From F1-120-MAGs118 sp013360535 (lineage in GTDB: Bacteria; Planctomycetota; UBA1135; GCA-002686595), in contig JAPKHC010000035.1 of assembly GCA_026647215.1 (NCBI GenBank), forward strand, positions 1 through 56,305: 56,305 nt of DNA, in the 5' to 3' direction. The translations under genes and the position numbers were made by a program. The number at the start of each line of letters is the position of its first letter. Position 1 is the stretch's first letter. Under the pieces are notes generated by a model. It was not told the DNA's origin. It saw nothing but the letters and a program-made list of their open reading frames with translations, and made no database searches. Of the stretch, positions 34,915 through 43,099 are shown in pieces.

Positions 34915-36078
34915 GTGATCTCCGCCCTCCTCCTCGCGCTCGCGCAGTCGACCGACGTGCCGCAGGCACCGCCGCCCGCGGGGGGAGCCGCCCCCGTCGC
35001 CGAGCAGGCGCAAGGCCCGGTCGGCGCCGTCGAGCGGCTCAACGAGATCTACCTCGTCGTCAACGAGGAGGTCGTGACCTTCGGCGAGTTCTTCCGCGAG
35101 CTGCGCCGCCTCGGCCAGTCGGTCACCAACGAGGCCGAGCAGCTCAAGGCGGCCCAGGAGAACCACGCCGGGTTCCTGAAGAACAAGCTGATGTCCCAGG
35201 CCGGCCGCGACCTCGGTTTCGACCCCGAGCGCGTGAAGACGCTGGTCGACGACGACCTGCAGGGCTTCATCGAGGACGCCGGCTCCGTCTCCGGCTTCGG
35301 CTCGGTGCTCAAGCAGTCCAACCTCGACGCCGAGACCTTCCGCGAGCAGCGGCAGGACTTCTACTACCGCGAGCTCTGGCAACGCTCCGTCGACGGCCGC
35401 GACCCGGGTGTCTCCGGCCGACCGTACGTCGACCGCTTCGTCAGCCCCAGCCGCCTGCTCTACCAGTACCGACGCCAGCCGATCGAGCAGCTCTTCCCCG
35501 CCCGCATCCGGGTGCAGGCGATCCTGGTGAGCGCCGCCCAGGCTGGATCCGGCCGTCGGGCGCAGGAACTGGCGGCGGCCCTGCGCGAGCGGGCGCTGGG
35601 AGGCGAGGACTTCGGGGAGCTCGCCAAGACCTACTCCGCCGACGGCGGGAGCGCCCGGCAGGGCGGCCTGCTCCCGATGACCGAACTCGAGAACGCCAAG
35701 CGGGCCTTCCCGTCGCTGGCCGAGTTTTTCGAGACCGCCAAGGCCGGCGCGATCAGCGAGGTCGCCGCGCACCGCGTGGAGAACGAGATCGCCGGCTTCC
35801 TCGTGGTGCGGGTCGACGGGCTCGAGCGCCTCGACAGCAGCCAGTTCGCCGACCTTCACGTCCAGAAGCTCCTGCGCGAGCGCGACCTGAAGGCCCAGTC
35901 CGAGTTCCGTCGCGACCTGCGGCTCGCCGAGCTCTACCGCGCCGCCTACATCTGGCCGCCGGAAGCCCGGCCCAGTGGCGCCCCAAAACCGACCCCGGCC
36001 CCGGCTCCCGCCCCGACCGCGGGCTCGACCCCTCCGGAGACGAAGCCTCCCGAGACGGGCGCGCCTTCCGACGGCTAG
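34915..36078 (+). CDS. SurA/PpiC-type peptidyl-prolyl cis-trans isomerase
   Basis: The protein has about 387 residues from a GTG at 34915, which opens a short hydrophobic leader (VISALLLALAQS); a more upstream start at 34828 overlaps the lipoprotein gene. A SurA-like N-terminal region (about 45-170, with LNEIYLVVNEEVVTFGEFF) precedes a PpiC parvulin domain (about 200-305: ARIRVQAILVS, GEDFGELAKTYSADGG, QGGLLPMTE). The C-terminus is proline-rich. Such proteins help fold outer-membrane proteins in the periplasm. The signal peptide is short, and the exact start is uncertain. Confidence 0.85.
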   Translation: MISALLLALAQSTDVPQAPPPAGGAAPVAEQAQGPVGAVERLNEIYLVVNEEVVTFGEFFRELRRLGQSVTNEAEQLKAAQENHAGFLKNKLMSQAGRDLGFDPERVKTLVDDDLQGFIEDAGSVSGFGSVLKQSNLDAETFREQRQDFYYRELWQRSVDGRDPGVSGRPYVDRFVSPSRLLYQYRRQPIEQLFPARIRVQAILVSAAQAGSGRRAQELAAALRERALGGEDFGELAKTYSADGGSARQGGLLPMTELENAKRAFPSLAEFFETAKAGAISEVAAHRVENEIAGFLVVRVDGLERLDSSQFADLHVQKLLRERDLKAQSEFRRDLRLAELYRAAYIWPPEARPSGAPKPTPAPAPAPTAGSTPPETKPPETGAPSDG

Positions 36079-36295
36079 CGCCCGCCAAGTTGCTCCTTCG
36101 GGGAGCGGTTGCCAGACGCTCCTGTCGCTATAGTGTGAACCCCATCCTGCCCGGCGCGTTGGAGTCCCACCGGGTGCCCTGACCGGCCCCCGAACTTCCA
36201 CGCCCACCCGGTACCCCGTCGGCCCGGCTCCCGGAGCGCCCCCCGCGCCTCCGCAGACGCCCCCGACAGGCCCCGGCGGCCCCCGGAGAACGTCG

Positions 36296-37873
36296 ATGAC
36301 CCAGCAGCAGAACGACTACTCGAACATCCACATCGAATCCTCGATGCCCAAGGCTTGGGAGCGCGAGGAAACCTTCAACGACGTCCTCTACGACTGGATG
36401 AGCCGCGCCCCGTGGCTCGCCATCTCGGCCGTCGCCCACTTGATCGTCGTCCTGATCATGATGGCGATCCCCTGGGACCAGATGGGCGAGAAGAAGGAGC
36501 GGAAGATCGAGGCCAGCCTCGAGAAGACGCCCGAGGAAGTCTTCGAGGACCCGCCGGAAGAGGAGCCGGAGGAGCTCGAGGAGGAGGAGCCGACCGAGGA
36601 GCCCGTCATCAAGGACGCCGAGGTCTCCGACCACAACGAGGAGGACACCAACGAGGACTTCGAGTCCGTGCAGGGTGACCCCGACCAGATGGCGGACTCG
36701 CCCTTCGACTCCAAGGCCTTCAACGACGTCATCGGCATCGGCGGCGGCGCCGGTGGCAAGTTCGGCGGGCGCTTCGGCGGTCGCAAGAACCTGAAGGCGC
36801 GCGGCGGCTCCGGCACGGAGCAGGCCCTCAAGGACGGTCTGGAGTGGCTGCGCTGGCACCAGTCCGACGACGGCTCCTGGGACTGCGACGGCTTCATGGC
36901 CAACTGCGGCAAGATCGGACCGACGACCTGCCAGGACCCCGGCGAGGCCCCGCACGACGTCGGCATGACCGGCCTCGCGCTGCTCGCCTTCCTCGGCGAC
37001 GGCAACACGACCCGCGACGGCGTCTACAAGGAGCAGGTCGCCAAGGGCGTCAAGTTCCTCAAGGACCAGCAGGACCCCGACACCGGCCTGCTCGGCGAGA
37101 AGATCGGCCACTCGTTCCTCTACAACCACTCGATCGCGGCGCTCTCGATCTGCGAGGCCTACTACTTCTCGAAGTCGCCGCTGATCAAGAAGACGGCGCA
37201 GGACGCGGTCAACTACATCTCGATCGCCCGCAACCCGTACGGCGCCTGGCGCTACGACGTTCCGCCCTCGGGCGACAACGACACGTCGGTGACCGGCTGG
37301 TGCGTGTTCGCGCTCAAGAGCGCCGAAGAGGCCGACCTCAAGATCGACCCTGAGGCCTTCCGCGGTGCCGCGACCTGGATCGACGAGGTCACCGACCCCG
37401 TCACCGGCCGCGCCGGCTACGACTCGATCGGCAGCGCCAGCTCGCGCATCACGCGCGTGAACGAGCACTTCCCGACCGACAAGGGTGAGGCGATGAGCGC
37501 GGTCGCGCTGCTCTGCCGCTTCTTCCTCGGCCAGGACCCGGACAAGACGCCGGTCATGGCGAAGCACGCCGACCTGCTCAAGGCCAAGCTCCCCAAGTGG
37601 GATCCGGATGGCTTCGGCATCGACTTCTACTACTGGTACTACGGCTCCTACGCCATGTACCAGATGGGCGGCGACAAGTACTGGGAAGTGTGGAACAAGG
37701 CGATGAAGACCGCCGTGGTCGAGTCGCAGCGCAAGGACGGCGACGAGAAGGGCTCCTGGGACGCCAAGGTCGACCCGTGGGGCTTCTCCGGCGGCCGCGT
37801 CTACACGACCGCCCTCGGTGTGCTCTGCCTCGAGGTGTACTTCCGCTACGCGAAGGTGCTCGGCGCGCGCTAG
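36296..37873 (+). CDS. Membrane-anchored squalene-cyclase-fold protein, paralog A
   Basis: The protein has 525 residues. The N-terminus has one membrane helix (about 40-60, WLAISAVAHLIVVLIMMAIP) followed by an acidic, proline-rich stretch (about 68-130), a layout like TonB N-termini. A glycine-rich linker (147-173) leads to an alpha-alpha barrel of prenyltransferase/squalene oxidase repeats (174-525), with DGSWDCDGF, WRYDVPPSGDNDTSVTGW and DPWGFSGGRVYTTAL. Its last 350 residues are nearly identical to those of the gene at 38092-39318, and similar to 43845-45389. The classical DXDD acid motif of terpene cyclases is not present, so it may be a binding scaffold; function is unknown. A terminator follows. 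Confidence 0.85.
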   Translation: MTQQQNDYSNIHIESSMPKAWEREETFNDVLYDWMSRAPWLAISAVAHLIVVLIMMAIPWDQMGEKKERKIEASLEKTPEEVFEDPPEEEPEELEEEEPTEEPVIKDAEVSDHNEEDTNEDFESVQGDPDQMADSPFDSKAFNDVIGIGGGAGGKFGGRFGGRKNLKARGGSGTEQALKDGLEWLRWHQSDDGSWDCDGFMANCGKIGPTTCQDPGEAPHDVGMTGLALLAFLGDGNTTRDGVYKEQVAKGVKFLKDQQDPDTGLLGEKIGHSFLYNHSIAALSICEAYYFSKSPLIKKTAQDAVNYISIARNPYGAWRYDVPPSGDNDTSVTGWCVFALKSAEEADLKIDPEAFRGAATWIDEVTDPVTGRAGYDSIGSASSRITRVNEHFPTDKGEAMSAVALLCRFFLGQDPDKTPVMAKHADLLKAKLPKWDPDGFGIDFYYWYYGSYAMYQMGGDKYWEVWNKAMKTAVVESQRKDGDEKGSWDAKVDPWGFSGGRVYTTALGVLCLEVYFRYAKVLGAR

Positions 37874-37899
37874 GCGCTCGGCCTTCACGTTCCTGACGC

Positions 37900-37929
37900 A
37901 CGCGGGCGGCTCTCCGGAGCCGCCCGCGT
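37900..37929 (+). terminator. Terminator-like hairpin after paralog A
   Basis: ACGCGGGCGGCTC (37900-37912) pairs perfectly with GAGCCGCCCGCGT (37917-37929) across a TCCG tetraloop, 27 bases past the stop. The T-run is only CATTTCC. A related stem follows paralog B. Confidence 0.6.
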
Positions 37930-38091
37930 CCATTTCCGGCGCCCCCCGCGAGCTCCGGCGTATCTGGGGGACGCGGCGAGGGATAGTCGACGGATGGACG
38001 GACCTCGCCGGACGTCGAGCGGGCTGCCGCTGGGCACCGCGGTTCGGCCCTGTCCCACCGCCCAAGGAACCTGGAGAGGTACTCGCTGACC

Positions 38092-39318
38092 ATGAAGCCC
38101 CTGCACATGACCGCGTTCCTGCCGTTCGCCGCGACGCTCGCCGCCTGCACTTCCCGTGCTCCGGCCGCGCCCGAGCCCCAACCAGAGCCCGCGCCCGTCC
38201 AGCAAGCGGCCGCGACGACGTCCGACAGCGCGGAGAAGACCGCCAAGCAGGAAGTCCGACGTCGGCAGGCGCTCAACGACGGCCTCGAGTGGCTGCGCTG
38301 GCACCAATCCGACGACGGCTCCTGGGATTGCGACGGCTTCATGGCCAACTGCGGCAAGCTCGGGTCGACGAGCTGTCAGGACGCCGGCGAGGCGGTGAAC
38401 GATGTCGGCACGACCGGCCTCGCGGTACTCGCCTTCCTCGGCGACGGCAGCACCACGCGCGACGGCGCCTACGCGGAACAGGTCGCCAAGGGCATCAAGT
38501 GGCTGAAAGACAAGCAGGATCCCGACTCCGGCCTGATCGGCGAGAAGGTCGGCCACGCGTTCCTCTACAACCACGCCATCGCGTCCCTTGCGATGTGCGA
38601 GGCGTACTGCTTCACCAAGTCGCCGTTGATCCGGAAGTCGGCGCAGGACGCGATCAGCTACATCACGATGGCCCGCAACCCGTACGGCGCGTGGCGTTAC
38701 GACGTCCCGCCCTCGGGCGACAACGACACGTCGGTCACCGGCTGGTGCGTCTTCGCGCTGAAGAGCGCCGAGGAGGCCGGCCTCAAGATCGACCCGGAGG
38801 CGTTCCGTGGCGCCGCGTCGTGGTTCGACGAGGTCACGGACCCCGTCACCGGTCGCTGCGGCTACGACTCGCTCGGAAGCTCCAGCTCGCGCATCTCGCG
38901 CGTGAACGAGCACTTCCCGACGGACAAGGGCGAGGCGATGAGCGCCGTCGCGCTGGCGTGCCGCTTCCTCCTCGGTCAGGACCCCAGGAAGACGCCGGTC
39001 ATGGCGAAGCATGCCGACCTGCTCAAGTCCAAGCTGCCGAAGTGGGATCCCGACGGCCTCGGCATCGACCTCTACTACTGGTACTACGGCTCCTACGCCA
39101 TGTACCAGATGGGCGGCGAGCAGCACTGGGACGTGTGGAACAAGGCGATGCAGAGCGCCGTGGTCGATTCGCAGCGCAAGGATGGTGACGCGAAGGGCTC
39201 CTGGAACGCCACGGTCGATCCCTGGGGCTTCTCCGGCGGTCGCGTCTACTCGACCGCGCTCGGCCTCCTGTGCCTGGAGGCCAGCTCCCGCCCCGCCAAG
39301 CTGGTCGGCGCGCGCTAG
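38092..39318 (+). CDS. Squalene-cyclase-fold lipoprotein, paralog B
   Basis: The protein has 408 residues. The signal MKPLHMTAFLPFAATLAACTS has lipobox LAAC, and a short proline/alanine-rich linker follows (PEPQPEPAPVQQ). The barrel (about 65-408) is a close copy of that of paralog A, for example DGSWDCDGFMANCGK, YDVPPSGDNDTSVTGW, DLYYWYYGSYAMYQMGG, but the transmembrane helix and acidic region are gone. So this copy should be anchored by a lipid, probably to another face or membrane. The gene directly follows paralog A (218 bases) and has its own terminator. Function is unknown. Confidence 0.85.
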   Translation: MKPLHMTAFLPFAATLAACTSRAPAAPEPQPEPAPVQQAAATTSDSAEKTAKQEVRRRQALNDGLEWLRWHQSDDGSWDCDGFMANCGKLGSTSCQDAGEAVNDVGTTGLAVLAFLGDGSTTRDGAYAEQVAKGIKWLKDKQDPDSGLIGEKVGHAFLYNHAIASLAMCEAYCFTKSPLIRKSAQDAISYITMARNPYGAWRYDVPPSGDNDTSVTGWCVFALKSAEEAGLKIDPEAFRGAASWFDEVTDPVTGRCGYDSLGSSSSRISRVNEHFPTDKGEAMSAVALACRFLLGQDPRKTPVMAKHADLLKSKLPKWDPDGLGIDLYYWYYGSYAMYQMGGEQHWDVWNKAMQSAVVDSQRKDGDAKGSWNATVDPWGFSGGRVYSTALGLLCLEASSRPAKLVGAR

Positions 39319-39344
39319 ACGGCCCCGCTCCCTCCCGTCTTCCC

Positions 39345-39376
39345 GACGCGGGCGGCTCGCGAGAGTCGCCCGCGTC
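39345..39376 (+). terminator. Terminator-like hairpin after paralog B
   Basis: GACGCGGGCG (39345-39354) pairs with CGCCCGCGTC (39367-39376) across a 12-base loop, followed by GTTTCC. The stem repeats the core of the one after paralog A, so the duplicated unit included it. Confidence 0.55.
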
Positions 39377-39468
39377 GTTTCCTGCCGCGGCGCAGGCTCC
39401 GTCTCCCGCCGAGTTTTCCGGCGCGACCGAGCGTGGGCGCGCTCGCCACGGACCGTTAGCTTGACGCC

Positions 39469-41136
39469 GTGAAGCGCTGGATCTGGATGCTGACGCTGGT
39501 CGCGGGGCTCGCGGCCTGCGCGAAGGAAACGACGAAGGAGCGCCGCAACGTGCTGCTCGTCACGCTCGACACCACGCGCTTCAACGCCGTGGGTTTCATG
39601 GGCAACCCCGCGAAGCCGACGCCGCGGCTGGACGAGCTGGCGCAGGAGTCGGTGGTGTACGAGATGGCGCGCACGGTGACGCCGCTGACGATGCCCGCGC
39701 ACGCGTCGATGCTCACGGGGCTGTACCCGCCGCGGCACACGATCACGGCGAACGGCGCGCGGCCGCTGCCGAGCTCGGCGCGCACGCTGGCGGAGTACGC
39801 GCGGGCCGAGGGCGTGCAGACGGCGGCGTTCGTGGCGTCGCTCGTGCTCGACCGGTCCTTCGGGCTGTCGCAGGGCTTCGACACGTACGAGGGCGTCGAG
39901 CCGCCGACGGACCGCGCCGCGCCGAAGCTGGAGGAGCTGCGGGCGCCGCAGGTGCTCGCGCGCGCGAAGGCGTGGCTCGACGGGCGCGAGCGTGAACAGC
40001 CGTTCTTCGCGTGGGTGCACCTGTTCGACGCTCACGATCCCTACGACCCGCCGAAGGAGCTCGCGGAAGCGCACAAGAGCGCGTACCTGGGCGAGATCGC
40101 GTTCATGGACCGTGCGCTGGGAGAGTTCTTCGATGCGCTGCGCGCGGACGGGACGCTCGAGCGCACGCTGGTCGTGATCGTCGGCGACCACGGCGAAGGC
40201 CTGCGCCAGCATCAGGAGACGACGCACGGCTGGTTCTGCTACGAGAGCACCGTGCGCGTGCCGATGCTCGTGCGGTTTCCCGACGGCTGGCGCAAGGGCG
40301 AACGTTCGGCCGAGATCGCGAGCGTGGTCGACGTGTTCCCCACCGCGCTGTCGGCGCTCGGCCTCGACGTGCCGCCCGACCTCGATGGCACGAGCCTCGA
40401 CCACACGCGCGTCCCCGAGGGCCGCGGCGTCTATTTCGAGTGCTTCAACGGCGCCGAGAATTTTGGCTGGAGCCCGCTCGTCGGCTGGGCGGAAGCCGAG
40501 GCGAAGTACATCCACTCGAGCGTGCCCGAGCTGTACGACGTGCTGCCGGACGCGCGCGAGGCGAAGAACGTGGCGGGCGAGCGGCCCCAGGAGGTCGCGC
40601 GCATGCTCGAACACATCCGGCGCGTGCGCGCGCGGCCGGCGCTCACGCGCGACAGCGACGAGAGCGTCAACCTCGACGCCCAACGTGCGCTGCGCGGGCT
40701 GGGGTACGTCGATTCCGGGCTCGACAGCGGAGCGCGGCTCGACCCGCTGGAGCCGGGCGACCGGCCGGGACCGGTGGAGCGCAAGCCGGAGCTCGCGCTG
40801 TTCGAGTCGGCGAGCGCGGCGTCTTCGGAAGGGCGCGTGGAGGCGGCCGTCGCGCTGTGGAGCGAGCTCGTCGGCCGTTATCCGGAGAACCTGACGGCGC
40901 GCTCGTTGTGGGCCTCGGACCTGATCCGCCTCGAGCGCCCGAGCGAGGCCCTGCCGCTGTTCGAGTTCATCGCGCGCCAGCGCAACCTGACCGCCAACGA
41001 GTCCAACAACCTCGGCTGGTGCCGCGAGCAGACGGGCGACAAGGCCGGCGCACGCGCCGCCTACGCGCGCGCGCTCGAGCTCGACCCGCTGCATCCGTGG
41101 GCCAAGGGCAACCTCGAGCGGGTTCAACAGAACTGA
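39469..41136 (+). CDS. Sulfatase-superfamily lipoprotein with C-terminal TPR
   Basis: The protein has 555 residues. MKRWIWMLTLVAGLAACAKE is a lipoprotein signal. An alkaline-phosphatase/sulfatase domain covers about 25-400: NVLLVTLDTTRFNAVG (metal aspartates), HLFDAHDPYDPP, VGDHGEGLRQH. The catalytic-site motif reads TMPAHASMLTG, where arylsulfatases have C/S-x-P-x-R; here threonine holds the nucleophile position and the arginine is a histidine, so it is probably not a formylglycine sulfatase. The last 100 residues hold TPR repeats (RSLWASDLIRLERPSEAL, NNLGWCREQTGDKAGARA). Possibly a phosphodiesterase or transferase; the substrate is unknown. Confidence 0.88.
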   Translation: MKRWIWMLTLVAGLAACAKETTKERRNVLLVTLDTTRFNAVGFMGNPAKPTPRLDELAQESVVYEMARTVTPLTMPAHASMLTGLYPPRHTITANGARPLPSSARTLAEYARAEGVQTAAFVASLVLDRSFGLSQGFDTYEGVEPPTDRAAPKLEELRAPQVLARAKAWLDGREREQPFFAWVHLFDAHDPYDPPKELAEAHKSAYLGEIAFMDRALGEFFDALRADGTLERTLVVIVGDHGEGLRQHQETTHGWFCYESTVRVPMLVRFPDGWRKGERSAEIASVVDVFPTALSALGLDVPPDLDGTSLDHTRVPEGRGVYFECFNGAENFGWSPLVGWAEAEAKYIHSSVPELYDVLPDAREAKNVAGERPQEVARMLEHIRRVRARPALTRDSDESVNLDAQRALRGLGYVDSGLDSGARLDPLEPGDRPGPVERKPELALFESASAASSEGRVEAAVALWSELVGRYPENLTARSLWASDLIRLERPSEALPLFEFIARQRNLTANESNNLGWCREQTGDKAGARAAYARALELDPLHPWAKGNLERVQQN

Positions 41137-41173
41137 CACACGAACGCGCGGAGTCCGCGGCGTTTTGTTTCCC

Positions 41174-41674
41174 ATGAACAAGCTCCGTCAGCTGCTCCTC
41201 GCACCGATCGCGTTCGCGCTCGTCCCTTCCTGCACTTCGCACGCCGTCCCGGACGAGGCGCTGCCGCACGTGGAGGCGCTGGCCAAGTGCGACGAGATGG
41301 AGCTCTTCGCGATCGATCCCGACTCCGGCTACGACGGGCCCGTCGAGGGCGCCGACCGCCTGCGCGGCTGCCGCGTGCTCGGTCGCACGCAGGTGAAGGC
41401 GGCCGCGGACCGCGCGGAAGTCGCGCGCCTCGTAGCCGAGGGCATCGCGGAGAGCGACGGTTCGCTCGCGCATTGTTTCCTGCCGCGCCATGGCGTGCGC
41501 GTCGTGGTCGGCGGAGCGACCCACGAGCTTGTCGTGTGCTACGAGTGCCTCACCGTGCGCGCCTGGGCGCCGGATGCAGCGGAGTTCGTGACGATTCCGA
41601 CCTCGAACGGCGTCGAACCTGCGCTCACGGCGCTGTTCGAGCGCCATGGCCTCAAGATCGCGGGAGAGAACTGA
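41174..41674 (+). CDS. Putative lipoprotein, first gene of an overlapping membrane cassette
   Basis: The protein has 166 residues. MNKLRQLLLAPIAFALVPSCTS is a lipoprotein signal with lipobox VPSC. The soluble domain has HELVVCYECLTVRAW, a CxxC-like CYEC pair, and a GLKIAGEN end. It resembles small domains seen in hypothetical proteins from deltaproteobacteria and planctomycetes but I cannot name a family. Its stop overlaps the next gene (TGATG at 41672-41676), so translation is coupled. Confidence 0.7.
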   Translation: MNKLRQLLLAPIAFALVPSCTSHAVPDEALPHVEALAKCDEMELFAIDPDSGYDGPVEGADRLRGCRVLGRTQVKAAADRAEVARLVAEGIAESDGSLAHCFLPRHGVRVVVGGATHELVVCYECLTVRAWAPDAAEFVTIPTSNGVEPALTALFERHGLKIAGEN

Positions 41675-41820
41675 TGCCGTTCCTGCTGGACCTGACTCCG
41701 GTTTCCGACCCCAGAGGCATCCTGCACAACCCGCTGACGACGGTGCTGTACGGTGCCATCCTGTGCGTGGTCCTCTTGTGGCTGGTGCGACGCTGGCGCG
41801 CGAAGCGCGATGACCAGTAG
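41674..41820 (+). CDS. Small single-pass membrane protein
   Basis: The gene encodes 48 residues, with an ATG at 41674 overlapping the preceding stop and its own stop at 41818-41820 overlapping the next start by 11 bases. A hydrophobic segment (about 24-40, TVLYGAILCVVLLWLV) ends in a basic RRWRAKRDDQ tail, a typical positive-inside pattern. The size and coupling suggest a small subunit or assembly partner for the following membrane protein. I recognise no family. Confidence 0.65.
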   Translation: MPFLLDLTPVSDPRGILHNPLTTVLYGAILCVVLLWLVRRWRAKRDDQ

Positions 41821-42703
41821 CTGGGCGAGCCTCACGACCGCGCGTTTCGTCGTGCTGGTGAGCGGCGCGGCGCTGGCGGTGCTGCTCTTGCCGCTGCACG
41901 TGCTGCTCGTCGGGCCGCTCGTGCTCGGAGTTCCGCATGTCGTCGGCGACGTGCGCGCGCTCGTGCTGCAGAAACCGGGCGGTTTCGGCGGGAAAACGGC
42001 CCTCGCGAGCCTCGCGGCGCTCGGAGCCATGACGGCGCTGCGCGCGGCGACGATGGCCGGAGCCCAGCTCCCGCCGCAGCTCGAGCTCGGCGCCGGCGTG
42101 CTCGCCGTCCTGCTCGCCATCCTCGTCGGCTCGCGCCCTTCGCCCCGGCGCACGCTCGCGCTCTCCGCCTCGCTCGCGCTCGGCGGAATCGCGCTCGCGT
42201 TTCCGCGCGCCTCGACCGTGTTCCTCGCGCACGCCCACAACTTCATCGCGCTCGCGCTGTGGCTCGCGCTCGCGCGCGGACGCGCGCGCGCTGGCCTCGC
42301 GCTCGCGGCTTTCGCGCTGGCGCTCGCCGCCGTGCTGCTCCTCCCGCTCTCGACGCCCGAATCGCTCGGCGATTTCCGCTGGAAGGACCTCGCGAGCAAT
42401 CTCGCTCCCGGTCTCGCGGGCGACGCCGCGGGCCGCGTCGTGCGCTCGTTCGCCTTCGCGCAGCTCGTGCACTACGCGCTGTGGAGCGGGCCGCTGCCGC
42501 TCGCGAAAGGCACGAGTCTCGCGAGCGAGGCCGGACGCGCCGGAGTCGTGCTCGGGATCGTCGCCTGCGCCGCGCTTCCGCTCGCGGGCCTGTTCGACGC
42601 GCCCGCCGCGCGCTCGACGTACCTCTCGCTCGCGATCGCACACGGCTGGCTCGAGCTCGCGCTGATCGGCTTTCTCGCCGCGCGCGGCAAGGTGGCCCCG
42701 TGA
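41810..42703 (+). CDS. Polytopic membrane protein with intramembrane histidines
   Basis: The protein has about 297 residues with an ATG at 41810. I count roughly seven or eight membrane helices. Histidines recur in or beside helices: GVPHVVGDVRAL, FLAHAHNFIALALW, AQLVHYALWSGPLP and LAIAHGWLELALIG. The GVPH-xx-D pattern is faintly like Brp/Blh carotenoid dioxygenases (GxPHGxxD), but the match is short and I do not claim that family. The stop overlaps the next start as GTGA. The histidine set could bind heme or a metal; function is unknown. Confidence 0.75.
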   Translation: MTSSWASLTTARFVVLVSGAALAVLLLPLHVLLVGPLVLGVPHVVGDVRALVLQKPGGFGGKTALASLAALGAMTALRAATMAGAQLPPQLELGAGVLAVLLAILVGSRPSPRRTLALSASLALGGIALAFPRASTVFLAHAHNFIALALWLALARGRARAGLALAAFALALAAVLLLPLSTPESLGDFRWKDLASNLAPGLAGDAAGRVVRSFAFAQLVHYALWSGPLPLAKGTSLASEAGRAGVVLGIVACAALPLAGLFDAPAARSTYLSLAIAHGWLELALIGFLAARGKVAP

Positions 42704-43053
42704 ACTGGCTCGCGGCCTTCGTGTGGACACTCGCGCTCGAGTATCCCGTCTACCAGTGGGCGCTCGGCACGCGCACGAGACGCTGGTGGCACCCGGCGGC
42801 CTGCACGCTGGCGCTCAACCTGCTCACCCATCCGCTCTTCAGCCTGTGGCTGTTGCACACGCCGCGCAGCCCCGCCGAGGTGCTCGTGGCCGAGCTCGGA
42901 ATCGTCGCCGTCGAGGCGCTCGCGCTGTGTTGCCTGCCGCGGAGCGGCCTGCGGGGGCGCCTCGGCCTCGCCCACGCGGCGGCGGTGGCCCTGGGGGCAA
43001 ATGGAATTTCCTTCGCGGTCGGTCGTCTGTGGCTGGCGGCGCTGGGGAGCTGA
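42700..43053 (+). CDS. Small polytopic membrane protein
   Basis: The protein has 117 residues with a GTG at 42700 overlapping the stop upstream. About four membrane helices are seen. EYPVYQW, NLLTHPLFSLWLL and VAELGIVAVEALALCCLP place glutamates and one histidine within the membrane. It seems to be the last gene of the cassette. A similar EYP/NLLTHP pattern occurs in uncharacterised bacterial membrane proteins as I recall, but no function is known to me. Confidence 0.7.
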   Translation: MNWLAAFVWTLALEYPVYQWALGTRTRRWWHPAACTLALNLLTHPLFSLWLLHTPRSPAEVLVAELGIVAVEALALCCLPRSGLRGRLGLAHAAAVALGANGISFAVGRLWLAALGS

Positions 43054-43099
43054 TCCCGCCGCACCCCGCACGCACCGGGGTAAACTCCCTGCGAACCCC

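Noticed and set aside
30090..35042. A 1650-residue minus-strand open frame
   Set aside because: It lies opposite mfd and neighbours, is dominated by Arg, Glu, Leu and Val, and has no motifs. It is a codon-bias shadow of the real plus-strand genes.
36820..37873. Paralog A as a functional terpene cyclase
   Set aside because: DGSWD and the barrel are present, but the DXDD acid motif is absent; only DNDT is found, so enzyme activity is not supported.
37885..41181. A 1098-residue minus-strand frame
   Set aside because: It lies opposite the lipoprotein paralog and the sulfatase gene and repeats the same shadow composition. It is not a gene.
41810..42703. Brp/Blh carotenoid dioxygenase
   Set aside because: Only a GVPH-xx-D match is seen; the further histidines do not line up convincingly, so the family is not claimed.
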